NCBI RefSeq assembly: GCF_002028455.1
Contig: NZ_MWUM01000006.1
Coordinates: 124,001 to 188,000, forward strand
Length of the DNA stretch: 64,000 nt
Direction: 5' to 3'
Source of the DNA: Zoogloea sp. LCSB751
Lineage (GTDB): Bacteria > Pseudomonadota > Gammaproteobacteria > Burkholderiales > Rhodocyclaceae
Shown: piece after piece, positions 53,473 through 64,000 of the stretch
Numbering within the stretch: the first letter of the stretch is position 1
How the letters are laid out: every line of letters starts with the position of its first letter
The notes under the pieces: model-generated
Database searches by the model: none
What the model was told of the DNA's origin: nothing
The model's input: the letters and a program-made list of their open reading frames with translations, nothing else
Made by a program: the position numbers and the translations under genes

Positions 53473-54558
53473 CTAGACGCCCACCACCACCTGGACTGCC
53501 AGCCGGCGTGCCTGCTCCAGCAGCTCCGTGCCGTTTTCCAGTCCGTCGATGAAACGCCGGGGAATGCCCGCCAACCCGCTCTGGGCACCGGCCAGCGCAC
53601 CGGTGAGGATGGCCCGGGCCTGGTTCTGGCCACCGCCATTGACCGCGTGCAGCACGGCCGACTCGAAATCGTCGGGAAAGCGGGCCGCCAGGTAATAGGC
53701 GGCCGGGAACTGGTGATACACCGCGCAGGGCAGGCCGTAGACCAGCGACACCTTCCAGGCCGGCTCGATGCGGATGGACGGGTCACGGGCCGCCCGGGCC
53801 GTGTCGGACGGCCCGAGCAGCGCATCCGGCGACGGGAAGCGTCCGGCCAGCGGGGCTTCCTCCGCATCCGGGTGGGGCGCCTGCAAGGCGCCGCGGGTCA
53901 CCGAATGGAAAGGCAGTTCCCCGTTTTTTACACGTGCCATCAAACGGCCCGATAGCTGCTCGTCCAGCGCATGTCCTTCGATGAGCATGCCAAGCACCGC
54001 CCCGAAAGCCACCGTCATCGCCACCACGGTACCGTCGGTCTGGGTCAACACGGTGTTGCGCGTGACGGCCGCCGCCAACTCGGCAGGCCGCAGCGCATAG
54101 CGCACGGCAATCGCCAGGGTCCGCTCGGCGGCCTCGGTGGTGTCCGCGTTGCCGCCGCAGTGGCCCCACGCCAGTCCCTGCTCGACACGCCGGCGCCACG
54201 CCTCGCGGATCGACTGGCTGGTGTAGCCCCCCGGGCCGTGCATCGGCGTACCGTCGATCAGCGGGAAGAAATCCTCGTCCAGGCGCCGGCAGAAATCGGC
54301 CTCGTCATAACCGCCCCGCGCCACCAGCGAGTCCACGGTCAGGGCCAGCAGGATGCCGGCCTGGGACGACTGGCCGGCCTTCAGGCCGGCATGGTAGCGA
54401 CCGGGGCGCGGCGTGGTGTAGGTATCGATCCAGTCGCCGTAATCGGCGTGCAGCGCATCCAGGTCGTAGTACCAGTGGGGGCCAAGGGCCAGCGCATCGC
54501 CGATGAAAGCGCCCATCAGGGCACCGACGGCACGATCCTGCAGGGATAGGGCGGACAT
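53473..54558 (-). CDS. ADP-ribosylglycohydrolase family protein
   Basis: A 361-residue all-alpha protein of the ADP-ribosylglycohydrolase (DraG) family. The N-terminal GALMGAFIGDALALGPHWYYD and the NADTTEAAERTL segment are the usual active-site regions with metal-binding Asp/Thr. It removes ADP-ribose from protein or other acceptors, as in nitrogenase control by DraG, but no nitrogen-fixation gene is nearby and the substrate is open. Divergent from the Lon-like gene with 110 bp between. Confidence 0.88.
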   Translation of the reverse strand: MSALSLQDRAVGALMGAFIGDALALGPHWYYDLDALHADYGDWIDTYTTPRPGRYHAGLKAGQSSQAGILLALTVDSLVARGGYDEADFCRRLDEDFFPLIDGTPMHGPGGYTSQSIREAWRRRVEQGLAWGHCGGNADTTEAAERTLAIAVRYALRPAELAAAVTRNTVLTQTDGTVVAMTVAFGAVLGMLIEGHALDEQLSGRLMARVKNGELPFHSVTRGALQAPHPDAEEAPLAGRFPSPDALLGPSDTARAARDPSIRIEPAWKVSLVYGLPCAVYHQFPAAYYLAARFPDDFESAVLHAVNGGGQNQARAILTGALAGAQSGLAGIPRRFIDGLENGTELLEQARRLAVQVVVGV

Positions 54559-54668
54559 GCGAACCTCCGGAAGGATTGACGCAGATCATTCGGATGCCGG
54601 GAAAAACGAACCGCGGGCGGTTCGGCCATGGTCGGCATGCAATGGAGTGATTATGCTAGCGGCAGCGC

Positions 54669-57107
54669 ATGACACAAGGCCCGCCCATGACTTCGCTACC
54701 CTCCCTGCCGCCGGAAGCCCTCTACACCGCCTGCGCTCCGGCCGATCTCCCCTTCGAAACCAGCGCCGAACTCCCCGACCTGGACGCCACGCAGATCCAC
54801 GGACGGGCCATCGAAGCCATCCATCTCGGGCTGGACATCCACCACGCCGGCTACAACCTGTTCCTGCTCGGCGAGACCGGCAGCGGCCGCCACGCGATCA
54901 TCCGCCAGCTGCTGGAAACCGAGAGCCACGGCGGCGACGCACCCGCCGACTGGTGCTACGTCTTCAACTTCCACGACGCCGACCGGCCCCGCCTGCTGCG
55001 CCTGCCCTGCGGCCGCGGCGCCCGCTTGCGGGACGACATGCAGCACTTTGTCGAGGAGCTGATCCCGGCCATCAACGCAGCCTTCCAGAGCGACGACTAC
55101 CGGAGCCGCCTGGAGGCCATGCAGGAAGAAGAAAAACTCCGCGAGGAGACTGCGCTGCAGACCCTCGGCCGCGACGCCGGCGAACTGGGCGTAGCCCTGC
55201 TGCGCACCCCCCATGGTTTTGCCTTCGTACCGATGAAGAACGCCGAGGCCACGCTGACGCCGGAAGAATTCGCCGAACTGCCGGAGGCCCGCCAGCACGA
55301 GCTGGAGGAACACATCAAGGGCCTGCGCGAACGCCTGCACAGGCTGATGAGCGACTTCCCGCGCTGGCACCGGGAACTGCAGACCCGTATCAAGCAGGCC
55401 GGCAGCGAGGCCCTGCAGCTCACCGTGACCCACCTGGTGGACGACCTCAAACCGGACTACGCCGACCTGCCGGACGTCATCGCCTACTTCGACGACCTGC
55501 TGCGCGACATCACCGAAGGCGGCGAATCCCTGCGCGAATCCACCCGCAGCGACGAAGAGAGCGAGACCACCACCTACTCCGGCATGATCACCGTGCAGCG
55601 CTATCTGGTGAACCTGCTGGTGGAAAACCCCTCCGGCGGCCGGCGCCCAGTGGTGTACGAGGACCATCCGACCCTGCAGAACCTGGTCGGGCGCATCGAG
55701 CACATGGTCCACATGGGCACGCTGATGAGCAATTTCACGCTGATCCGCGCCGGGGCGCTGCAGCGAGCCAACGGCGGCTTCCTGGTGCTCGACGCACTGC
55801 GTGTGCTGAACCAGCCCTATGCCTGGGAAGGCCTCAAGCGCTGCCTGAAGGCCGGCGCGGTACGCATCGAGTCCCTGTCCGACCTGATCGGCCTGGGCAG
55901 CACGGTCCAGCTCGAGCCCGAACCGATGCCGCTCGATCTGAAGATCGTGCTGGTCGGCGAACGCCTGGTGTATTACCTGCTGTCCCAGTACGACGCGGAG
56001 TTTCCGGCGCTGTTCAAGATCAACGCCGACATGGAAAGCGAGATCGTCCGCACACCGGAAAACACCGCGACCTATGCCCGCCTGATCGCCACGCTGGCTC
56101 GCCAGGCCAAACTGCGCCCGCTGTCGGCCCCGGCGGTAGCGCGGGTCATCGAGCATGCGGCACGGCTGGCCGGGGATGCCAAACGCCTGAGTACCCACAC
56201 CCAGCCCATCGACGACCTGTTGCGCCAGGCCGACCATTTCGCGGCCCGCGCCGAAGCCGGCAGCATCGGCCGCGAGCACGTGGAAGCGGCACTCGCGGCC
56301 CAGCGGCGGCGCAACGAGCGCCTGCGCCTGCGCTACCGCGACGAGATGCTGCGCAACCAGTTGCTGATCGCCACGGCCGGCCAGCACGTCGGCCAGGTCA
56401 ATGGTCTGGCGGTGATCCAGCTGGGGGAAGGCACGTTTGCGCATCCGGCCCGCATCACCGCCACGGTGAGGGTCGGCGACGGGGAAGTGATCGACATCGA
56501 GCGTGAAGTGAAGCTCGGCGGACCGATCCACTCCAAAGGCGTGCTGATCCTGTCATCCTTCGTCGGCGCCCGCTTCGGCCTGGGCAGCCCGCTGTCCCTG
56601 AAGGCCAGCCTGGTCTTCGAGCAATCCTACGGCGGCGTGGAGGGCGACAGCGCGTCGCTGGCCGAGCTGTGCGCGCTGCTGTCGGCGGTGGCCAGGCTGC
56701 CGCTGAACCAGTCGCTGGCCCTCAGCGGCTCGGTGAACCAGTTCGGCATCGTGCAGCCGGTCGGCGGTATCAACGAAAAGATCGAGGGCTTCTTCGAGCT
56801 CTGTGCAGCCCGCGGCCTGACCGGCGAACAGGGCGTCCTGATTCCCCGCGCCAATGTGTACCACCTGATGCTCGCCAGCGAGGTGGTGGACGCGGTGCGT
56901 GCCGGACGCTTCCACATCTGGGCGGTGAACAGCGTGGACGAGGCGCTGGCCCTGCTCAGCGGCTTGCCTGCCGGCCAGGCCGGCCCCGACGACACCTGGC
57001 CGGCAGGCACCGTCAATGCGCGCATCGCCAGCGGACTGCAGGAACTGGCCCACCTGCGCCAGGCCTTCACCCACCCCAAGAAGAACGGCCCGGTCGACGA
57101 AGGGTAA
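54669..57107 (+). CDS. Lon-related protease with AAA_32 domain, degenerate Walker A
   Basis: An 812-residue Lon-related protease. The N-terminal AAA_32-type domain contains LLGETGSGRHAI, a P-loop in which the usual Lys is Arg and the Ser/Thr is His, so nucleotide binding may be altered. A coiled-coil middle (about residues 195-230) leads to a Lon peptidase domain with catalytic S661 (GDSAS) and K704 (NEKIEG), 43 residues apart as in Lon. The start at 54669 is tentative; ATG 54687 is the other option. A strong terminator follows. Confidence 0.9.
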   Translation: MTQGPPMTSLPSLPPEALYTACAPADLPFETSAELPDLDATQIHGRAIEAIHLGLDIHHAGYNLFLLGETGSGRHAIIRQLLETESHGGDAPADWCYVFNFHDADRPRLLRLPCGRGARLRDDMQHFVEELIPAINAAFQSDDYRSRLEAMQEEEKLREETALQTLGRDAGELGVALLRTPHGFAFVPMKNAEATLTPEEFAELPEARQHELEEHIKGLRERLHRLMSDFPRWHRELQTRIKQAGSEALQLTVTHLVDDLKPDYADLPDVIAYFDDLLRDITEGGESLRESTRSDEESETTTYSGMITVQRYLVNLLVENPSGGRRPVVYEDHPTLQNLVGRIEHMVHMGTLMSNFTLIRAGALQRANGGFLVLDALRVLNQPYAWEGLKRCLKAGAVRIESLSDLIGLGSTVQLEPEPMPLDLKIVLVGERLVYYLLSQYDAEFPALFKINADMESEIVRTPENTATYARLIATLARQAKLRPLSAPAVARVIEHAARLAGDAKRLSTHTQPIDDLLRQADHFAARAEAGSIGREHVEAALAAQRRRNERLRLRYRDEMLRNQLLIATAGQHVGQVNGLAVIQLGEGTFAHPARITATVRVGDGEVIDIEREVKLGGPIHSKGVLILSSFVGARFGLGSPLSLKASLVFEQSYGGVEGDSASLAELCALLSAVARLPLNQSLALSGSVNQFGIVQPVGGINEKIEGFFELCAARGLTGEQGVLIPRANVYHLMLASEVVDAVRAGRFHIWAVNSVDEALALLSGLPAGQAGPDDTWPAGTVNARIASGLQELAHLRQAFTHPKKNGPVDEG

Positions 57108-57111
57108 ACGA

Positions 57112-57137
57112 CGAAAAGGCCCCGAAGGGCCTTTTCG
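57112..57137. terminator. Bidirectional intrinsic terminator
   Basis: A perfect 11-bp stem (CGAAAAGGCCC and GGGCCTTTTCG) closes on a CGAA loop, with T-rich flanks in both directions. It lies between the Lon-like gene and the convergent phasin gene and can serve both. Confidence 0.88.
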
Positions 57138-57174
57138 CAGGACTGCTTGAACGCGCGGCGCAAGCCGCGGGCGA

Positions 57175-57753
57175 TCAGGCGACCTTCAGAGCGGAGGCAG
57201 CAGCCTTGGTGCCCTTGTCGACGCTCTCGACGGCAACCAGGGTGGCCTTCTCGACGCTGGCCTGAGCGGCAGCGGCAACTTGCTTGGCAGCCTTGGTGGC
57301 GCCTTCGTAAGCGCTGCTGGCGTTGGCCAGGGCGGTCTTCACGGCCTTGATGGCGGGCTCGGAGCCGGCCGGGGCGTTCTTGAAAATGCCGTCCAGCGCA
57401 ACGTCGATGTTCTTGGACAGAACAGCGGCTTCGGCTTCGATCAGCTTGGTCAGCTCTTCCTGGGTGTCGCCGCCGATGTCGGACAGGCTGCGGCCGTAGG
57501 CCACGGACTTCTCGACGGCCGGGGTGACGGCGCCCAGGTACAGGGCGGCCAGAGCCTGCGGGTCCTTGGCGGAGATGACGGCCTTCGAGAAGGCCAGGCT
57601 GTCATCGAAAGCACCGCGGGCAGACGCCAGGTTCAGGCTGGCAACGCGCTCGACGGCGGTGAACAGGGTGGTGGCAAAGCTGGTTGCAGTCTTCAGACCG
57701 GCTTCGATGTTGGCCTTGGAAGTGGCAACGAACTGTTCGGGGCTAACGGACAT
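57175..57753 (-). CDS. phaP: Phasin, PHA granule protein
   Basis: A 192-residue, Ala/Lys-rich, helical protein of the phasin family. It begins MSVSPEQFVATSKANIEAGL and has long amphipathic helices without Cys, which coat polyhydroxyalkanoate granules and control their size. Two dyads rich in TGC/GCA lie upstream at 57809-57860. It suggests that the host makes PHA as storage. No phaC or phaA gene is in the window. Confidence 0.93.
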   Translation of the reverse strand: MSVSPEQFVATSKANIEAGLKTATSFATTLFTAVERVASLNLASARGAFDDSLAFSKAVISAKDPQALAALYLGAVTPAVEKSVAYGRSLSDIGGDTQEELTKLIEAEAAVLSKNIDVALDGIFKNAPAGSEPAIKAVKTALANASSAYEGATKAAKQVAAAAQASVEKATLVAVESVDKGTKAAASALKVA

Positions 57754-57808
57754 GGTGATCTCCTCGAATGGGGGTTACGGTCACCGAAAGAATTTCGGTA
57801 TGGCGCTA

Positions 57809-57860
57809 TGTTGCATTGCACAACGAGAGAATGCAAGCGGTTTTGTGCGACGCAACAAAA
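57809..57860 (-). promoter_or_regulatory. TGC-rich dyads upstream of the phasin gene
   Basis: TGTTGCATTGCACAA (57809-57823) and TTTTGTGCGACGCAACAAAA (57841-57860) are imperfect dyads with TGC/GCA half-sites. PhaR repressors of PHA genes bind TGC-rich dyads, so both are candidate PhaR operators. Not verified. Confidence 0.45.
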
Positions 57861-57902
57861 ATTTCTTTTTTGCGCCTGGACCGGTCCAGGGACACCCCCC
57901 TG

Positions 57903-58481
57903 TCACCCCGTGACGGAAACCTCGAAAGCCTCGCCGGTGCTGAAGAACTGCCCACCGGCCACGTAATGGATGGAGCGGCGCCCTTCCGCCGAAAAGTGCC
58001 AGCGCCCATCGGAAAACTCGGCAGGATCGGCCCAGGCGGCCAGCACCTCGCCAAGGAACAGATCGTAGGTGTGCTGAACCTGGGGCTCGTCGATGACCCG
58101 GCATTCCAGCCAGGCGATGCAGCCCGCCGGCAGCGGGGCCGCCACCCGGCTGGCCGGGAAGGTTTCGAATTCAAGGGCGGCGAACTTGTCGCCGTCACGG
58201 CCGCTCAAGCTGCCGGCGGCCAGGGTTTGCTCGGCAATGGCGCGACACGGCACGGCCAGCACGAACTCGCCGGAGGCATCGACCAACTCACGGGTCAGCG
58301 TCGCCTTGTCGAGCACCACCGCCACCTTGGGGGGATCGAAATCGAGCGGCATGCTCCAGGACGCCGCCATGATGTTGCGGCGCTTTCCGTGGGCCGAGGA
58401 CACCAGCACCGTGGGGCCGTGATTGAGCAGTCGATGGGCCTGGGCAAGGGGAACAGGCTGCGGAGCGGAGAGGGAATTCAT
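57903..58481 (-). CDS. Flavin reductase family protein
   Basis: A 192-residue protein of the DIM6/NTAB flavin-reductase-like family. Visible parts: MAASWSMPLDFDPPKVAVVLD near residues 47-65 (FMN-binding loop), the SGEFVLAVP strand and HYVAGGQFF at the C-terminus. Such proteins bind FMN and reduce flavins, or act as FMN-dependent oxidoreductases. The ATG at 58481 is chosen over the GTG at 58508 though both have weak ribosome sites. Confidence 0.83.
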   Translation of the reverse strand: MNSLSAPQPVPLAQAHRLLNHGPTVLVSSAHGKRRNIMAASWSMPLDFDPPKVAVVLDKATLTRELVDASGEFVLAVPCRAIAEQTLAAGSLSGRDGDKFAALEFETFPASRVAAPLPAGCIAWLECRVIDEPQVQHTYDLFLGEVLAAWADPAEFSDGRWHFSAEGRRSIHYVAGGQFFSTGEAFEVSVTG

Positions 58482-58594
58482 GATGCGGAACGATGAAACA
58501 CTGGGCACATTCCAATTTTAGCGCCCACAGCGCCGCACTCCCGTGATCGAATCCAGCCTTGGCACCAGATTGAGCGCCAGGTGGGGCGCGCCGC

Positions 58595-59011
58595 TCAGCG
58601 CACGAGCACGTTCACGCCGGGCTTCACGTCGGCCTCGTCCACGTACCCGACCGCGCCGGGCGTTCCGCTGACCAGCCGGATCATCTCGGCAGTGGTCGGC
58701 ACCTGGGATGGCGGCACGCCCTTGCCCACGTAGCGGCGCACGGTCCAGTAGGCGAGATAGCGCTCCTCGTCCCGGTCCAGCCAGCGGACCAGGAAACGCC
58801 CCCGCAGGGGATGCCCCGTCGCGAGGTCGAAGGGCATCACGCGCACGCCGCCCACTTCCACCACCTTGCCGGTGTAGATGCGCTCGACCGTCACGCCATC
58901 CAGACGTGGCACCGAGGGATGTGCGATCACCACCACATCGCCGGCATGCGCATGGCCTGCCGTCAGGCACCCCCACAGGAACAGGATCAGGCCGGCACCA
59001 CGGATTCCCAT
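58595..59011 (-). CDS. PstS-like small periplasmic protein
   Basis: A 138-residue exported protein with a signal peptide (residues 1-23, ending AHA) and a short periplasmic-binding domain of the phosphate/PstS-like type: VVVIAHPSVP, VERIYTGKV, and GTPGAVGYVDEADV. Full PstS is about 320 residues, so this is the compact version usually encoded beside a barrel and a histidine kinase. It is 8 bp downstream of the barrel gene and may deliver a signal to the hybrid kinase. Confidence 0.82.
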   Translation of the reverse strand: MGIRGAGLILFLWGCLTAGHAHAGDVVVIAHPSVPRLDGVTVERIYTGKVVEVGGVRVMPFDLATGHPLRGRFLVRWLDRDEERYLAYWTVRRYVGKGVPPSQVPTTAEMIRLVSGTPGAVGYVDEADVKPGVNVLVR

Positions 59012-59019
59012 GACGCGCC

Positions 59020-60299
59020 TCAGAAGGTGAAGCTGTAGGACAAGGACAGGACATCCACTGCACGATGTCCATTGTTCTCGCCGGCCGGCGCATCGAGAAA
59101 ATCCGACGCGCTGCCAGTACGGCTGTGCAGCCACTCGACCTTCAGCTTCTGCTGCGGCGTCAGTGTGTAGGATGTCCCCACCGCGACCGAGCACTGGTCG
59201 AAGACGTTGAGGGAATCGACCCCGGCCCGCTGAGTGAGGTTGAGGAGCTCCGCACCGGCAGACGTGACCGGCAGCATGTTGCCGTTCACGTCGGAGTAGA
59301 GCCGTCTGGAGGCTGACGACGACAGTATCCGCGCCGCGTAGACATAGGGCGTCCACGCCCCGATGCGCCGTTGCAAGGCCACGTAGGCCGCCCACGAATC
59401 GGTGCCGAGGGTAGCCCGCGTGACCCGCCGGCGTACCGCCTCGCCGGTCAACGTGAAGTCGTGGGGCAGGGCAAATTCGGCGCTGGCCGTGAAGGTGTAG
59501 TTCAGCACCCGCTCGACGGTCGGCACACCGGGGCCAGGCAGCACGTCGGTGACCTGGTAGTAGCCCACTCCGCCCGCCACCGGCACGAAGGGATAGGTCA
59601 CCGGGATCGGGGCATCGGCGCGCTTCACGTCACCGCGATGAACGCTGAGGCGCAGCCGGTTGTCCCCCTCCCGCACCGTCAGCAGCACGCCGGTCAGCCA
59701 CATTTCGATGTGCTCGAACCAGGCCCCGCGAGGGCGCGACCCGGGAATCGCATCGCGCCGGAAGAAGCGCCAGTAGGATTCGGCGGACCCCAGATAGCCC
59801 TCCAGGCTCACGTCCCTCTCCTCCCCCAGCCAGCTGCGCGCCACGGCCATGCCGGTCACGTCGGCGGTAGGGGCCAGCGAATAGACCTCGACCGGCAGGC
59901 GGGCAAAATTGAAAGTGGTGCCCACATCCAGGGTTTCCGAGAACCGGAGCAGCGGCAGGCGCAGCTTGCCGGCCCGCACCAACCAGTCGTTGTCCGGTCG
60001 CCAGGACAGGAAAGCCCAGGGCAGAGCCAGCTCCCAGTTCCGGTCATTGTCCGGCGCCGGTGCGAGGGTGGCTTGCACGGTAGCGCTCCAGGCCGGCGTC
60101 AGGCTTGCATCGAGCTGCACCCCAAGGCGCGAATCCCGCTGGAAGGTGCCGCCGCTGTCGATGAAGCGCTGGTAGCGGTACGAGCGATTGGACTGGGCAT
60201 ACCCCACCGTGCCGAAGCCGGACAGGCTGAACTCCTGGGCGGCAGCGGGTAGCGACGCCGCGAATACGGCACATCCGGCAATAATCGGCAACAGACGCT

Positions 60300-60303
<4 letters not shown>
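59020..60303 (-). CDS. Outer-membrane beta-barrel protein
   Basis: A 427-residue outer-membrane protein. A signal peptide (residues 1-22) is followed by alternating hydrophobic beta strands and ends in Phe (SYSFTF), the C-terminal signature for BAM-assembled barrels. The N-terminal FSLSGFGTVGYA resembles porin-like proteins. It overlaps the hybrid-kinase gene by 4 bp. Ligand unknown; the operon suggests transport linked to sensing. Confidence 0.82.
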
Positions 60304-63290
<2,987 letters not shown>

Positions 63291-63319
63291 GCATGGGCGC
63301 AAACGGATAACGATCCGGA

Positions 63320-63970
63320 TTATGCCGTACGCAAACGCCGGCGGGGTTGCACGGCATCGCTGAGCAGATCGAGAACGCAATAAAAGGCGCCGGCGGCCAG
63401 CGGCGGATTGGCCACCGGCCAGCCCAGGCCGGGTGCGAAAGCACGCCAGCTCCAGCAGCCCAGCCAGGTTCCCCACAGCTCCATCAGCAGCGACAGCAGG
63501 AACATCGTCACGTACAGCGGCGGCGCCGGACCGCGGCGCACGCACAGCAGGAACAGCAGCAGCAGCGGCGGCCCCAACCAGTCCAGCTCAGCCAGGGCCA
63601 GCGCCGATACGGCCACCACCGCCAGCCGCGGCCCCCAGTTCAGCAGCCAGGCAGGCAGGCGAACCGCGAGATGGAGGCCCAACCAGTACAGCAGGACATG
63701 GCCCGGCGGCACGAACAGCGGCAGATTGCCGAGGCGGTAGTCGTACAGCCCCCACCACAGGGACAGCACCGCCTCCCCGCCGGTGGCGATCAGCAGACAG
63801 GCGACGAGGCGTGGCCGCAGGTCCCGTTCACGCCACAGCAGCCAGCCGAACAGCCCCCACACCCACACGCTGACCAGCGGCTGGCCCCAGCTGCCGGCAC
63901 GACTGTCCGCCAGCAGGCCACCGACAATGGTGACGACGATCAGCAAGGCCAGACGCGAGGCGGAGTGCAT
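63320..63970 (-). CDS. Multi-TM membrane protein of unknown function
   Basis: A 216-residue polytopic protein with about six hydrophobic segments (first at about residues 8-22, then 32-45, 55-72, 88-105, 118-145 and 153-170) and a basic C-terminus. No motif recognised. It ends 30 bp upstream of the hybrid-kinase start and may be co-transcribed. It begins at ATG 63970, just inside the window. Confidence 0.7.
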   Translation of the reverse strand: MHSASRLALLIVVTIVGGLLADSRAGSWGQPLVSVWVWGLFGWLLWRERDLRPRLVACLLIATGGEAVLSLWWGLYDYRLGNLPLFVPPGHVLLYWLGLHLAVRLPAWLLNWGPRLAVVAVSALALAELDWLGPPLLLLFLLCVRRGPAPPLYVTMFLLSLLMELWGTWLGCWSWRAFAPGLGWPVANPPLAAGAFYCVLDLLSDAVQPRRRLRTA

Positions 63971-64000
63971 GCCGGAAACCCGCGCGTGGCCCGCGTTGCT

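Noticed and set aside
54696..56531. Minus-strand frame opposite the Lon-like gene
   Set aside because: Repetitive composition without motifs; the plus strand carries the protease with both catalytic residues.
57784..57798. Inverted repeat CCGAAA/TTTCGG upstream of the phasin gene
   Set aside because: Short 6-bp arms without context; cannot be told from chance.

Overview
The window looks like the chromosome of a high-GC betaproteobacterium, most plausibly Rhodocyclales (Azospira/Thauera/Dechloromonas-like). The grounds are gene content: a czc efflux operon of the Cupriavidus type, a PEP-CTERM protein, a phasin, a complete branched-chain amino acid ABC operon, an acetaldehyde dehydrogenase/DUF779 pair and a MoxYX-like two-component system. 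The genus cannot be fixed by reading alone. I saw no rRNA, tRNA or CRISPR array.

Bases 1 to about 26,940 are accessory DNA. They end inside comM, of which only the 3' half survives (real homology from about 26,943), so the window shows the right end of an island inserted in that gene; the left end lies outside. The island carries three kinds of cargo. (1) Metal resistance: czcI-czcC-czcB-czcA, a zinc-ribbon protein, a small membrane protein, czcD, a His-rich periplasmic protein and an orphan FlgB-like protein, followed by a cadA-type P-ATPase with a divergent cadR-type MerR regulator and a recognisable MerR-type operator. (2) Genes that look like defence or conflict systems: two proteins with HEPN-like R-x4-H motifs, one of them next to an HExxH protein; a NERD nuclease with zinc ribbon; an HTH protein under a perfect inverted repeat; an HTH-ImmA peptidase overlapping a PIN nuclease; and a vWA-PP2C-kinase triad of the TerY-P type. 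(3) A compact three-gene cassette at 24540-26725: a short peptide with a PFxxxF-type leader, a MvdD/RimK-like ATP-grasp ligase and a three-TM protein. It looks like a graspetide (ester/amide cross-linked RiPP) locus joined to a membrane protein resembling defence effectors, and is the best candidate here for an undescribed system.

From about 26,943 onward the DNA is ordinary high-GC core chromosome. In order: the comM remnant, a small membrane protein, a Bcr/CflA exporter, a PEP-CTERM protein, a Nudix hydrolase, an unknown protein converging with a SprA-like HELAH protein, the livJ-livJ-livHMGF operon on the minus strand, a BamE-like lipoprotein, an Aer-like PAS chemoreceptor, a sigma54-promoted aldehyde dehydrogenase with DUF779, an ExbB-like/DUF2149/Sel1 trio, a cupin, a MoxYX-like pair, selO, a glycosyltransferase, a three-gene membrane/ferredoxin operon, an ADP-ribosylglycohydrolase, a Lon-like protease with a degenerate Walker A, a phasin, a flavin reductase, and an operon for a phosphate-binding-like protein, an outer-membrane barrel and a large hybrid kinase. 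A dispersed palindromic repeat occurs twice in this part (27973-28039 and 36268-36356).
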